Source of the DNA: Misgurnus anguillicaudatus
Lineage: Eukaryota; Chordata; Actinopteri; Cypriniformes; Cobitidae
DNA: 64,000 nucleotides
Assembly: GCF_027580225.2 (NCBI RefSeq)
Contig: NC_073351.2
Location: forward strand, 7,978,501 to 8,042,500
Direction: 5' to 3'
Positions 21,894 through 33,608 of this stretch are shown here, one piece after another. The notes under the pieces were generated by a model that was given only the letters and a program-made list of their open reading frames with translations, searched no databases and had not been told where the DNA came from. The position numbers and the translations under genes were made by a program. Position 1 is the stretch's first letter. Every line of letters starts with the position of its first letter.

Positions 21894-23633
21894 TCATACA
21901 TGCGTGGGACTATCCGAGTAGGGATCAGTCTTAGACATGTGCAGTATGACGGCAGGCGCTTTGTAGTGACAGTGACTGGTGCTGCAACTCCCACTGCAAT
22001 GTTTCCTGCAAGTCCTGTCTGTCAACTTTCTGCTACACAGTCCCTGCCAAGTCTGCAATGTCTTCGAGCTCCATACCCACACGCCGCTGGTGATGCCCAC
22101 CACCAGTGACATGAAGATCTTTAGCATGAACACAGCCACCGTGGGTACCGAAGACTCCAGGGAGCAGTCCTCGTTCCTACGGCCTGGGAATGTGGTGCAC
22201 TTGCTCTGCAATCCTCTGAATTTCCAGTAGTCCATATTGAGTCGCTCGTAGAAGTAGCATATGATGACGCAGGTGGCAGGGACCGTGTAGAGGATGGAGT
22301 AGATGCCGATTTTCACCATCAACTTTTCCAGCTTTTCCGTGTTGGTGCCTTCGATCTTCATCACCTTTCTGATGTGGAAGAGCGCCACGAAGCCGGTCAG
22401 GATGAAAGACGTACCGATGACGAGGTAGCAGGAGAGCGGGATGAGGACGAAGCCTGTTAGTGCGCCCACATCCATGCTGCCCACGTAGCAAAGTCCGGTG
22501 AGCTCATCGCCTGCGACTTTCCGCATAGTGAGGATGACTATGGTCTTCAGGGCGGGTATGCCCCACGCAGCCATGTGGAAGTAACTGCTGTGCGATTCGA
22601 TAGCCTCGTGACCCCATTTCTTACCAGCGGCCAGAAACCAGGTGATGGTGAGGATAACCCACCAGATAGAGCTTGCCATGCCAAAATAATAGAGTATGAG
22701 GAAGACTATGGTACAACCTGTACTCTCCAGGCCTTCTTGGATGATGTACAACTCCCCATTTTCACGGTCACACGCAATGTTCTCCGCCCCAGCGACGGAC
22801 CGAATGATAAAAGCGACAGAGTAGACATTATAGCACATGGAGAGGAAGATGATGGGCCGCTCTGGGTACTGAAAGCGATGAGGGTCAAGAAGAAAGGTGA
22901 GGACCGTGAAAGCTGTGGATACGAAGCACAAAGTCGACCAAACCGCCATCCAGATGAATGCAAAGTCCTTATCCTGTCTGGACCAGAACACGTCCACAGC
23001 AGACGAGCAGCGTGGAGCACACGTCTCACTTTTTTCCACGTACTGGAACTTTTCTGGGTTCTCGCAAACTCCTACGACCCCAGGGCGTCCGCTCACCGTG
23101 CCTTGCTGCCTGGGTCTGTGTGGCACGGGCAACATACCTTCTCCTTTCTTGGTCTCGGTTTTGGTATCGTTTTCCGGCGCTTCCATGCACAGGGCGTTGG
23201 GGTCGTTTTTGGTGGGCAGTTTCGAACAGTTCAACGAATCCGGCCAGGCGTAATTAAACTTCTTCATTATAGGCGAGCACTTCTGACGTGCCTGTTCGCA
23301 CATCGGACGACATGCATGAATGGAAGTGGACACTTGGTCCGCACACATGGGGGCAAAAAGGGAGCAGAGGAAAAATCTCAAGTGTACATCACAGCCGTAC
23401 TCCACCAGCGTGGAGAATTCTTTGAGTTTATCCGCAGCCTCCGTCTGACTATCATGGCCCATAAAGTTGGGCATCCGCGTGAGGTTGTACCCAATGCCTA
23501 GACACATGGGGATGGTAATAGGCTCACATTTAGCTGGTCTCCCTCTCTCCAGGTCATAAGAGCTCATTTCAAGGCTGTAGGCAGCTATAACCAGCTGACA
23601 CCATAGAGAAAGCAAAATTATAAGAGGTCCCAT
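21894..23633 (-). CDS. fzd9: Frizzled-9 Wnt receptor, single-exon coding region
   Basis: Seven-pass receptor of 579 residues for Wnt ligands, acting at the plasma membrane through Dishevelled. Signal peptide about 1-20. The cysteine-rich Wnt-binding domain holds ten cysteines (36, 44, 81, 90, 97, 108, 112, 119, 136, 149), with N-glycosylation sites at N50 and N135. After a linker with YVEKSETCAPRC come seven membrane segments (roughly 225-249, 259-281, 305-333, 350-371, 390-420, 441-463, 495-521). The cytoplasmic KTLQTW motif (524-529) is the Dishevelled-binding KTxxxW box. The tail HCHYKAPAVILHMSKTDP...SPTHV resembles frizzled-9 rather than frizzled-10 or -4, and ends in a PDZ-binding T-x-V. 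Start chosen because the ATG (A at -3, G at +4) precedes the signal peptide directly. No introns, stops or frameshifts. Fish often have a and b copies; I cannot say which this is. Confidence 0.96.
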   Translation of the reverse strand: MGPLIILLSLWCQLVIAAYSLEMSSYDLERGRPAKCEPITIPMCLGIGYNLTRMPNFMGHDSQTEAADKLKEFSTLVEYGCDVHLRFFLCSLFAPMCADQVSTSIHACRPMCEQARQKCSPIMKKFNYAWPDSLNCSKLPTKNDPNALCMEAPENDTKTETKKGEGMLPVPHRPRQQGTVSGRPGVVGVCENPEKFQYVEKSETCAPRCSSAVDVFWSRQDKDFAFIWMAVWSTLCFVSTAFTVLTFLLDPHRFQYPERPIIFLSMCYNVYSVAFIIRSVAGAENIACDRENGELYIIQEGLESTGCTIVFLILYYFGMASSIWWVILTITWFLAAGKKWGHEAIESHSSYFHMAAWGIPALKTIVILTMRKVAGDELTGLCYVGSMDVGALTGFVLIPLSCYLVIGTSFILTGFVALFHIRKVMKIEGTNTEKLEKLMVKIGIYSILYTVPATCVIICYFYERLNMDYWKFRGLQSKCTTFPGRRNEDCSLESSVPTVAVFMLKIFMSLVVGITSGVWVWSSKTLQTWQGLCSRKLTDRTCRKHCSGSCSTSHCHYKAPAVILHMSKTDPYSDSPTHV

Positions 23634-24180
23634 GCTGGATTTTCAGTCACCCTTTTTGAATGAAAAAAAACTTTCCTGGTATAAACAGTCTGAAGTGGAG
23701 ATAATTTTGGAAAGGTGGTGAGCTATGAGTGATTGTATAGCCCCATAAACACTGCTTACATTAGCAGTGTTTCAATGACTGCCATCCAATTAAAAACGCC
23801 AGAATATCCCTCTTATTCCTTTTCAAACAAAGTCTTCACATCGTACACTACGATGCTTAAAGTCCAGGATCGTCATGTAGGCGCGCGTGCACTGTCACGG
23901 AAAAAATAAGTGATATTTCGCGTCAGTCAACGCCGCATTTGCAAACATAACAGCATCGTGGAGGAGTTCAAAAAGATAAACAACACATTTCTTCTTATCT
24001 CCGGTTATTTCCAAACTTCTGAGAAGCATACGGTCGTTGTGAAGCACGCAGGGTGTTTTCAGCGCTCTCCTCTCATCTCTACTGGCGCTCGCTGAACTCT
24101 CGCTCGCCTCCTCTCTCAATGCGCTCTAATGCGGGGGCGGGACATTCTCGACGCACTCGTCTGACCACGCCCACACGCTA
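23634..24180 (-). promoter_or_regulatory. 5' region and GC-rich promoter of fzd9
   Basis: Upstream of the fzd9 ATG on its strand. The far part (about 23880-24180) is CpG-rich and carries a GC box (GGGGCGG, 24134-24140, plus strand) and a CACCC/KLF-type CCACGCCCAC (24165-24174). No TATA box is obvious. The near part, 23634-23880, is AT-richer and probably 5' untranslated sequence. The transcription start cannot be fixed from sequence. Confidence 0.5.
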
Positions 24181-27100
24181 CCGAACAATGGTTGATGCAA
24201 AGATCGAGCTCCGCCTACTTACAACTTAAAATACATAGCGTATTGTGTAACTCCGCTCATCTACAACAGAAGAGGCGCTAAAACATTTGTTTGCTTTTAT
24301 TTTCGTCATTTAAAAACTACAGGTTGAAATGATTAAGGATTACATTAGACATACCGGGACATTTTATAGTTTTGTTATTGTAAGACTGTGTATAAAATAA
24401 ACGAAGAAATACCTTATTTATCGTTTCTAGAGTAAAAACATAATTTTATAATAAACAATGTACTGATATTTTTATGCAATATATACACACTGCTGTAATA
24501 TACTAATATTTCGTCTATTGTTTGTGTCAAAAAATAAGTTACAATAACTGTACTATGTTATAATTTATTGGAATCTTTAAAAAACATTTTTTTACTGCAA
24601 ACTATGGGATGGTTTGTTTAATCAGACATTAAACTCATTCATCATTCCTCATTTATCATTCCCATCATTCATTTAGCAATCCTTATTAAAAATATTGTAA
24701 ATCCATGAATATGGGATTTTAAGAGATTAAAGCTGATATAACATGTCCCCCCATGGCAGAGGCAATAAAATTGATGAAAGTTATAGTTTTTATAGTTTTT
24801 CTCAGTCGCTTTGGAGCATTTCTCAAATCGTTTTAAAATTTGCTAAATAATGCGTGCATTACAATTTGTACAAACTGCACAACATCATGAATGTCCTGCA
24901 AAAGCCTGTAACTTGTTCAAAATCCCCTTTCTTCTCTTAAAAGTAGCTACATTTTAACTTCAGTGAAAGTCCCATCAAAATGGCAAGTCCATGTATTATT
25001 GTTGATGAACATGAAAATATTTAGCCATGCTGTCAGTATACCAAGTGTACACAATTATATGTGTCAGTATTTTCTGATGAAAACTGTGGATGAATTCACA
25101 TTTTTACATTTTTCCGTAAATAAATTACACACATTGTTATTCTGAAAAAAAGTAATTTTACAGTACAAATAAAAAATACCAAAATTAGAAAGGTTCACTG
25201 TACACTGTAAAAAATGGTACATTTACTGTAACTCAAAATTTCAAGATTCACTGACAACAATTTATCAATTCAGTTCACATTTATAAAAACCTATGGAAAG
25301 CATGCTTACAATAACAGATTATGACACAAAAGTCACCCATTTTGCATGACATGACTTGTACGATGAACTAATTCCTAAATGTTTTAAAGTGTAAGACTAT
25401 TCAACATAAACCAATATAATCTATTTTGATGAAAATGTAGCAAATAGCAGGCAAAATAATCTGCATGATTGTAACAAAGCATTTGCATTTTGTACAAAAT
25501 TATGAGAATATGCTTTTAAGTTGTGCACTTGATGACGGAGGTTGAACAAAGTGTTTAAAAAAAAAATCTAATTCTGATCTGATAAATGCGACTGAGAAAA
25601 AGTGTAAAACAGCTAGTGTGATACTCAACTCCTCAGGAAATTAGACTCAGAGATGTCCATTCCAACGTTAATGAAAGAAAAGCAAAGCCAAGAAGCTTTA
25701 ATTCTGAAAATAATCAATCTGTGTTTTATTAAACTTTATTTGTACTGATATTTTTTTAAATGGAAGATTTCACATCAAAAAGATAATTATTACCATCTAG
25801 TGGCAGTACAATGTACAACACTTCCTTAAAGATGATGCAAAAGATGAAACTTTAGAGGTAGGCCTAGCTTTCTTTATGCATCAAATGTAAAGACATTCAT
25901 AGACATTTTACTGAAGCATCATTCAAATACTTTTCTTGATTGCTCAGATTGACAAATGTAACAAAGCATTTACATAAAAGTTATATTGTCACAACATGCA
26001 GAACAAATGCCTAAATCTCACTTATCCAACCCGACACCAATCTCAGTTCTCAAGCAAAAACATTTCATCACAATAAAAAAAAAGCAGATTAGAAATCCAT
26101 TTCCTTTGATGTGGTTACAGTGGGCATTTAAACCTTTTCACCCGTGGTGTTAGATTGTGACTAGTTATCAGATTTGGATTTGGCACAGTAAGCCTCACTT
26201 AGCCTGAAAGAGCGCAGAGCGAGCCCGATACCCCTCCAACTGTGAAGGAAATACATACCAGACAGAGCGATTTTTATCACACATTTGCACGTCAGACCTC
26301 AATCCAGCCCACTTTTATTTAACTGTTCAATACATGCTATTTCGAAACTTGAAAGAGATTTGACAGAAAGGGTCTCTCAGCTGCCATACGATGATGGAGC
26401 CTACCAAGACTGATATGAGATTTTTATCAGGTAACATGACTCTGTGTTTTACGTGCCACCTATCAGAAACATTTCCAGCCTTTTAATCTTATCTCACCAC
26501 TCAGACATACCTCAGTATTCTGACGCAAAATGCTGCACTCGAACACGGCCCTCCGAGGCGGCATCGTCACAAGACTGAGCAGTAGGGCCAAAAAGTTACT
26601 TTACAAATTGCGGGTGACAGATGGGAGCTTTAATTAGCGTTCAGCCAAACGAATTAAAGTGATGTGATGTTGTTTCATGACATCATATCCTGTTTGAGGA
26701 GCCAGGTCATGGCAGTATCTCTCTCACTCAGGCTAATGGGACTCAGAGCACTTTAGCTGTCAGTATTTATCAAACGGTCACCGCGTCCTCTGACTAAGCC
26801 GCAATGGTCTGCAAACTCTGTGACTGGAAGTCAACAGAGCTCCGTCGTCGGCATTCACTTTTCTTCCCATTGTACGTGAATGGAGAAAGATTATTATGGG
26901 CTCGCTCTGGGAACGCTGACATAATGGAAGTGCGCGGGAGGGTACTTCTTAAAATATGATGGAAATCACAAGACTGTTCGGGACAGTGTGACCGCTGAGG
27001 GTGGTGTAGATGTGTCAGGCTGTCTGACACGTGGCAGGGTAAGATATCAATGTCCGAAAGGAGTAAGGTCTGACCCGGGATAAGAGAGGCATAGAGGGAA

Positions 27101-27285
27101 TGCCATCAACTGGAATTGGGAGAGGGGAAATGGGCACTTAAACGTCTTTCCATTGCGTTAAGTACTGTATGCTGGAGGACAAAGCTAAACATAACCCAGG
27201 CCAGCGGACAGAACACCAAACCAAACAATGTCTTGCAAGGAGACTCCAATCCTAAAGACCTGTAACAATAACCTGACCCTGTATA
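24181..27285. other. Intergenic, nothing recognised
   Basis: No coding exon, RNA gene or defined repeat could be recognised across these 3.1 kb. Short AT-rich open frames (24963-25145, 26794-27030) have no domain. It could contain regulatory DNA for fzd9, which only cross-species comparison would show. Confidence 0.4.
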
Positions 27286-27785
27286 TTAAAGGGGACATAT
27301 TATGAGACTTTTTTAAGATTTAAATGTCCTCTGCATATGTGCATATGTGAAGTTTTAGCTTAAAAGACCATATAGATAATTTATTATATCATGTTAAAAT
27401 TGCCACTTTGTAGGTGTGAGCAAAATGTGCCGTTTAGGGTGTGTCCTTTAAAATGCAAATGAGCTGATGAAATGCAAACACTGATCACAATGATGGTGGT
27501 TTGTTGAAATTAAAACTCAATTGTGCTGTCAATTATTATTTTTTCTTTTTCTCTGCACTAAATGGCAGTGCTGTGGTTGGATAGTGCAGATTAATGGGTG
27601 GTATTTTCCCCTTCTGACATCACTAGGGGAGCCAAATTCAATGCCCTTTTTTCCACATGCTTGCAGAGAATGGTTTACCAAAACTTAGTTACTGGGTTGA
27701 TCTTTTTCACATTTTCCAGGTTGATAGAAGCACTGGGGACCCAATTATAGCACTTAAACATGGAAAAAGTCAGATTTTCGAACCC
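27286..27785 (+). mobile_element. TTAA MITE (AGGGGACATATTATGAGAC family), copy 1
   Basis: Starts TTAAAGGGGACATATTATGA. Characteristic inner motifs are 'atggcagtgctgtggttgg' and 'gagaatggtttaccaaaac'. The right end is missing beyond 'catggaaaaagtcagattt'. The open frame at 27657-27869 is part of it and not a gene. Confidence 0.7.
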
Positions 27786-28260
27786 AGTCTCACTGAGATG
27801 CGTATAAATAGCACAACGTGTGAAAATCGTGCAATACAAATGCCAAATTCCACTTTGGCGTGCATATGATACGCCAGTCCTTGCCATTTATTTAAACGGC
27901 GCATCTTTTTTTGTCGTTTTATTTATTGGTTTATCAATTTTTTTGCTTTTTTACCATTTTCGCTTGGGTTTAGGGTTGGAACAACTTTTTGTTATATAAA
28001 AAAGACATCTTAACCCAAACCCCAATTCTAACCCCAACTCCAAGGGACCATGGCTTAAATGTAGACAAAAACATGGAGAAACCTGTATATTAAATAACCT
28101 CCTTAAGCAAATCTCAAATCTAACCCTAAACCCAAGCGAAAATGGTTTAAAAAACAACACCAAAAAAATTAAGAAACCAATAAATAAAACGACAAAAAAG
28201 ATGCGTTTTAAAATAAGTATTAAAATGTTGGTCATATCAGACATGACTTTGAATAAAATG
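27786..28260. mobile_element. Palindromic element with GTCTCAC end motif
   Basis: Begins 'cgaacccagtctcactgag'. Inverted arms about 27898-27970 and 28128-28207: 'gcgcatctttttttgtcg' pairs with 'cgacaaaaaagatgcg', and 'accattttcgcttggg' with 'cccaagcgaaaatggt'. Related in end motif to the elements at 33.4 and 39.8 kb. Confidence 0.6.
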
Positions 28261-28944
28261 CTTTTAAACTGACCACCATACCAATAGGGAAACCAATCTC
28301 ATATATATCTTATATTAGATGAAAAATCTCATAAATTCTTACATGACTGTATTCTTTCTTTTGATTTAATTCAATGCATTTCTTCCTGTGAATGTAATTC
28401 AATTGCTGTTCATACTGTCAGCAGATGTGTGTCACGTGTGTAAGGAAAAAATAATGATATCTGAGTCACATTCAACAGCGGTGTCAACGTGGCCTAAGTG
28501 GAAATCAAAGAGCAGTTCATTATACTCCAGTTTTTAAATCCTCTGTGTCTTGACCGAGGTCCTGAAATAAACGGTGGGATTACGGGTTATTGCAGACAGG
28601 CAGCCAAAATCAGTTGTGCGTAAGATGATGGAATAGAGGAAAGAGAAACAGAGGGATGTGATTATCTCTCAAAGCTCCCTAAAACAGAATCAACTCAATT
28701 TGTCAATGAGTTCATAGTGATATTTTAAATAAGACTCACGGTAAGTAGAGAGCAGTGGGCGATCTCATTGGGGAAAATATTGCTTAGACACACACAGGTT
28801 GCTAATCCTATTATATCTTTCAAAATGCATATGGTCTTACTTTACTCCAATATCAAAAAAAAGTAGTGTGCACAAAGAAATAAAGTCTAATTTTAACAAT
28901 CATTGCTATTCTTACACTAGACCAAACAATATCACTTCCCATAA

Positions 28945-29394
28945 TGATGTTAAATTACATAAATGTGAAAAAGATCAACCCATTAACTTAGTTTTGGTAA
29001 ACCATTCTCTACAAGCACATACAAAAATAGTCCCTCTTTATGATGTCATAAGGAGCTCTTATTATAATAATACCACCCCCTTAATCTGCACTATCCAATC
29101 ACAGCACTGCCATTTAGTGCAGAGAAAAAGAGAGTGAAAAAAAATTCATAGCACAAATGAGTTTCAATTGCAACAAACCACCATCATCCGTGTTTGCACT
29201 TCATCAGCACATTTGCATTTTAAAGGACACACCCAAAACGGCACATTTTTGCACAAACCAACATAGTGTCAATTTTAACACATTATAATAAATTATTTAT
29301 ATGGTATTTTGAGCTAAAACTTTACATATGTGCTTTGGGGACACCAAAGATTTATTTGACATTTTAAAAAAGTCTTGTGGCATGGCCCCTTTAA
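28945..29394 (-). mobile_element. TTAA MITE (AGGGGACATATTATGAGAC family), copy 2
   Basis: Same family as 27286-27785 but inverted: 'tgaaaaagatcaacccatt', 'ttggtaaaccattctct', 'ccaatcacagcactgccat' appear as complements, ending GGCCCCTTTAA at 29394. The distal end is truncated. Confidence 0.7.
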
Positions 29395-29732
29395 ATGAAT
29401 AATGCAAATGCATAATAATAGTATATGATAGTAAATATCAAATCAGGTGGCACAGCTAAGCAAATTTGATGCAAATCATTCTTAAAATACATTGGGGGGG
29501 CTTGCTGGGGTGATCCCGGACCTCCTTAAACATTAAGGGACATGCATTTTAGCTACACAGGTGTACTTTTTGTAAAGGTAATGCCCCTGTGACAGCTATG
29601 GAAAATATTTGTACTATTTTCTCTTACAGTGTAGTAAGAAATTCCTTGTTGCACTTAAATTGTTAAGTTTAAACTTGTATTTAAAATTGATTTCAACGGT
29701 CTTAACTAGTGAGGATGTGTTATAAATTAAGC

Positions 29733-30329
29733 TTAAAGGTGCAGTGTGTAGATTTTAGCGGCATTTAGTTGTGAGGTTGCAAATTGCACCCCTCCCTTTC
29801 GAAGCACATAGAGAAGCTACGATAGCCATCACAGGACAGACATGTTATCATCTGAGACAACGTTGTGACAAACGCGCTCTGTAGAGCAATTTGTCCTTTT
29901 AGGGCTACACTGAAAAAAAATATTCATTGAATTCAATCAATTTTCTTAAGGTAAGTGGTTACAATCAAGTCATTAAAGCTACATTTAAACAAAAAAGATT
30001 AGTAACGTAAAATAAAATATAAAACTTTTGTTTAAATGTAGTTTAAATAAATTGATTGCCACCACTTACCTTAAAAAAATTGATTAAATTCAATGAATAA
30101 TTTTTTTCAGTGTACTGTAGAATCATGGCGGTGCAAAATGGCGACTTATATGTAGGGGGACCCGCAGTGCATGTAGATAAAATGGCTAATTTTTACTTAA
30201 TAAAAACAATACAAGTTCAAATCAAGTTCATTATGTAAGGTCTTTATCCACCACTGATAATATAGTTATCTATATTACATTGCATTGCTGTCGAAAGATC
30301 CTTCTAAAATTTACACACTGCACCTTTAA
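29733..30329. mobile_element. TTAA MITE (AGGTGCAGTGTGTA family)
   Basis: Starts TTAAAGGTGCAGTGTGTAGA and ends TTTACACACTGCACCTTTAA. TTAA at both ends. Split by a TA-flanked foldback element at 29908-30112. Confidence 0.85.
29908..30112. mobile_element. TA-flanked foldback MITE nested in 29733-30329
   Basis: CACTGAAAAAAAATATTCAT at the left and its complement ending TTTTTTTCAGTG at the right. The hairpin halves share 'taaggtaagtgg' and 'ccacttacctta', and 'tttaaatgtagtttaaa'. TA at both junctions (29906-29907, 30113-30114), the duplication of Tc1/mariner-type elements. Confidence 0.85.
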
Positions 30330-31930
30330 GCTTACTGTAAGTATTTCAATGTTACTTTTATAATTTATACTTTTATTAAAATTAATTATAAATTAAACTT
30401 GAACATTTAAGTGCAACAAGAATTTTGTACAGTGAAACCATTGAATATGATTCATGCAAATAAATTAAATGCAGCCTATTAGTTTTTTGTTGATTTTGTA
30501 ATGAAATATGATTAACCCATGCATGGGTCTTTGCTATGTCATAACAGACACATTATTAACATGTACTAACACATACAGTATGACTTTGTTACAGCTTCAT
30601 AAACGAGCCCTCCCATCAAATGTCATAAATAAAAGGCAGCATTCATATTCAACTCTGATGATTTCATTTTGTTGCAGGGATCCGATTTCACAGTTGCCCA
30701 TAAATGACGTACACATGCTAATACAATGTAGGTGTTTTTGTAATTGCATCCTCTCCCATATGATTATATATCTCTGTTTCTGTCAGACGCTCACGGTAAA
30801 TGTGTGAATGAGCGTGTGTGGTAGAAACTGATGGATTGGTGTGATTAACACCGAGTGTAACAGGAGAACGTCTCTCTCACATCTGGAGTCAACATACACT
30901 CACACACAAAGCACAATACTAACACTGTTTCTGCTTGTGTTATGTAATTGCCTCTGGTCTGCTCAAGTCACACAGTCTAAATTGCGTAGTCTGGATGCTG
31001 GGACATGTTTCCAGGTAAATGTCAAGGAAGTTTGCTTCCAGAGCTGGTGGCAGGGAGTTAGAGGAAAGGATTGTGGGATGTGTTTGTTTTGAGACTGGCT
31101 CAAAATTAGTGATGCACATACAACATCATTTTGCTGTTATTTACACGGCACTAATATTTAAGTAATGACGACTCTGTGCATTTGATCAATCACAAAACGA
31201 TGTCAAATTATTGTCTAAACATTGTGGTTTGTAGTCTTTCTTTGAAATGAGCAGAACAACAACATTAGCATCATTTTCAAGTTGTTATTTCTTAAAATGC
31301 AGTACATTTATTTGTATCCATTACATTCCAATAATGCACATCAGGAAGTGCTGAAGTGCTGTCAGTAAATCAACATGCATTGACACACCAAATCTAAATA
31401 TGTGACACAGTCCTAGCTAAATTGTTTTTGTGATTAATTGTTTTTTATGCATAAATCATCTTACATCATGGGTCTCCATGCAATTGTGTTCCTGGATGGC
31501 ATCTGTCCTGTTGGAGACCTACATAATGTAAAGAACATTCTGTGAAACTATGACCTTGATATATTTGAGTAATCAAACTTTGATTATGAGATTTTTAATG
31601 TGGTTTTTGTCTTTAATTGGACCTTGCGTCCATTTCGATGGACATCACATGTCAGTCTTTTTTTACTTCTGGAGCATTTCACCTAAAGCCTGCAGTCCAT
31701 GTGGACGTTTGAGAAGAAGCTTAAAGTATTAGCAACAATTTGTATGTTTATTATTTGATTATATGTTGGTACATTTTTGTGAAGTAGACTACACCTTTTT
31801 TGACCTGACGTCAATTATGTTTTATTAACAAATGTCGGGAGGAACACTTTCAAATAATCTACCTAATCACATTGTAATTGTGACCAGCTGTCAACAATCA
31901 AATGATCAGAATTAATGGAAACATATAGGG
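30330..31930. other. Intergenic, nothing recognised
   Basis: No gene or defined repeat recognised. Open frames at 30508-30807 and 30841-31092 have no domain. Confidence 0.4.
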
Positions 31931-32088
31931 GTGGTTTCCCAGACAGGGATTAACCAGTCGAAACTAGACTAAAATAAGAGCTGTCCAAACTGAAAACATC
32001 TTGCACTGACATATCTTAAAATACATCAGTGCCCTTTGTTTTGCCTCAAAAAGCACACAAGAGTCAGATCTGATGGTGTAGTGGACAA

Positions 32089-32650
32089 CAGTGTCGGGAA
32101 AATATACTTTTAAAAGTAATGCATTACAATATTAAAGGTGTAGCGGAGGATTTTCTCGAATTTTAGAAAAGAACCGCCTTCTCCACTTTTTAAAAAAATG
32201 CAATTGCGCAACACTCCTGATTGACAACTATGAGGTCTTGATGATCCACCCGGAAAAAGAAAATCCTCCGCAATACCTTTAAATTACTCCCCAAAAAAGT
32301 AACTTATTGCGTTACTTAGTTACTTTTCATGAAAAGTAATGCTTACGTTACTTTTAAGTTACTTTCGCGTTACTTTTTCTTACTTGGCTGAGGCTTGATC
32401 TCTTCAGGCCTTGCAGGTGTTTTTAATGATCGCAAAAATGTCAAGCTCTGGCCTGCCATCTCCGTTTCTGACTCAAACTGTTCCCACTTAGGTGCGCCGC
32501 GCACATAGTGCGTAATTCTATGTTAATATGTTTAGTTCAATTCAGTACATTATTTCACACTGTCGGGGCTTATTTCCCGATAACTAACGGCTGCCTCTAC
32601 ATTATCCCTTACGTAATGCGCGTTACTTGTAATGCGTTACCCCAACACTG
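32089..32650. mobile_element. hAT-type MITE inside the SINE
   Basis: Ends CAGTGTCGGG and CCCAACACTG; the interior is rich in 'gcgttact' and 'aagtaatgc' motifs. Flanked by GTGGACAA (32081-32088) and GTGGACAG (32651-32658), a 7/8 match 8-bp duplication that falls in the SINE A-box region. Itself carries a younger TTAA element. Confidence 0.85.
32134..32284. mobile_element. TTAA MITE inside the hAT MITE
   Basis: TTAAAGGTGTAGCGGAGGAT at the left, ATCCTCCGCAATACCTTTAA at the right, 150 bp, TTAA at both ends. Innermost and therefore youngest element of the nest. Confidence 0.8.
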
Positions 32651-33021
32651 GTGGACAGTGCTCTGACATATGGGGCAGACGCACTTCCGGCGACACAAGT
32701 TCGACTCCTGGCTCAAGGTCCTTTGTTGATCCCATACTCCTCTCTCCACCCTGTACTTTCCTTTCGTCTCTTAATTCCCATAAGGGCAAAATTGTCCCCC
32801 CAAAAAATAATATATATAAAAACGCACAAGTAAGTTTTTAGTAAGGGGTGTTTTTTAAAAATGTTTATATTTCAATATTAAACTAAGGCCTAGTCCTGTC
32901 TTAATCTAATCCATGACCCCATATAGACTGGAAATCAACTCACTCATGTTTCTCGATAGTTTCAGCATTTGTTCACCGCCCCATCTCCTCACACTTGCCT
33001 GGTCACTTTCCTAACCTGAAC

Positions 33022-33035
33022 GGGGGGGGGGGGGG
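33022..33035. repeat. Poly-G tract
   Basis: Uninterrupted run of 14 G. No function inferred; such runs are prone to sequencing error. Confidence 0.9.
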
Positions 33036-33171
33036 TATTCTGGATTCGGGCCTAATGCCGAGCCTGGATCTCTTCTCGCCAAGAAGCCAATACCGAGATC
33101 GGAGCCCTCTCCTCGGACAGCACACCAAATATGCATTCCAATAACTCTATCAAACTTATTTGTAAGTGTTT

Positions 33172-33590
33172 TAGGAGTTGGCTAATTTGTATGAATTTGT
33201 ACAAAGTGAATCATACAAAATTGTACGATTATTAGAAAAAAAACAATAATTTACCCCCACCCCAATCCCAACATCACGGGACGAAACCAAACCATACAGA
33301 AACATATGAATGCGGTCGTAAGAAAAAATACCATCACTTAATACATACGAATTGCCATGAGTTTGTGTTGGGAAAAGACAGCCTGATCTCACGAGAATTC
33401 GTACATATTTTATGAGTTGGCTAATTCTTATGAATTTAAACAAAGTTAATCATGCAGAAACTTACGATTCTCATGAAAAAAAGAACAACAAAACCTAACT
33501 CCTAACCCCAACGTCACAGGGATATGAATGAATACGAATTAGCCAACTTATTAAATATTAACAAATTCTCGTAAGATAGCGTTGGAAAAG
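33172..33590. repeat. Two tandem ~205-bp units of a GATCTCACGAG-type element
   Basis: Unit 1 (33172-33378) and unit 2 (33385-33590) share 'gagttggctaatt', 'atgaattt', 'cccaacatcac' or 'cccaacgtcac', and 'gaattagcc'-type ends. A further copy lies at 63236-63364. Non-coding. Confidence 0.65.
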
Positions 33591-33608
33591 AAACATTAAG
33601 CAAAATTA

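Larger units (their letters stand above)
32062..32822 (+). mobile_element. tRNA-derived SINE, split by a hAT MITE
   Basis: The head 'gatggtgtagtggac' resumes after the insertion as 'agtgctctgacat'. The B-box-like AGTTCGACTCC at about 32698 and the tail 'ctccaccctgtactttcc' fit a tRNA-related SINE. Flanks GCACACAAG (32053-32061) and CGCACAAG (32823-32830) are near-identical, as expected for a target duplication made by LINE machinery. Transcription by RNA polymerase III would be blocked because the A-box is interrupted. Confidence 0.7.
31933..32931. mobile_element. MITE with GGTTTCCCAGACAGGGATTA end, outermost of four-level nest
   Basis: Left part 31933-32061 ('gcactgacatatcttaaaat', 'cagtgccctttgttttgcc') and right part 32831-32931 ('aactaaggcctagtcctgtc') are the two portions of one fish MITE. 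A SINE separates them. The right terminus is degraded. Confidence 0.65.

Noticed and set aside
22575..23501. 308-residue open frame on the plus strand
   Set aside because: Lies antisense to the intact fzd9 coding region; it is a shadow of its codon pattern and has no domain.
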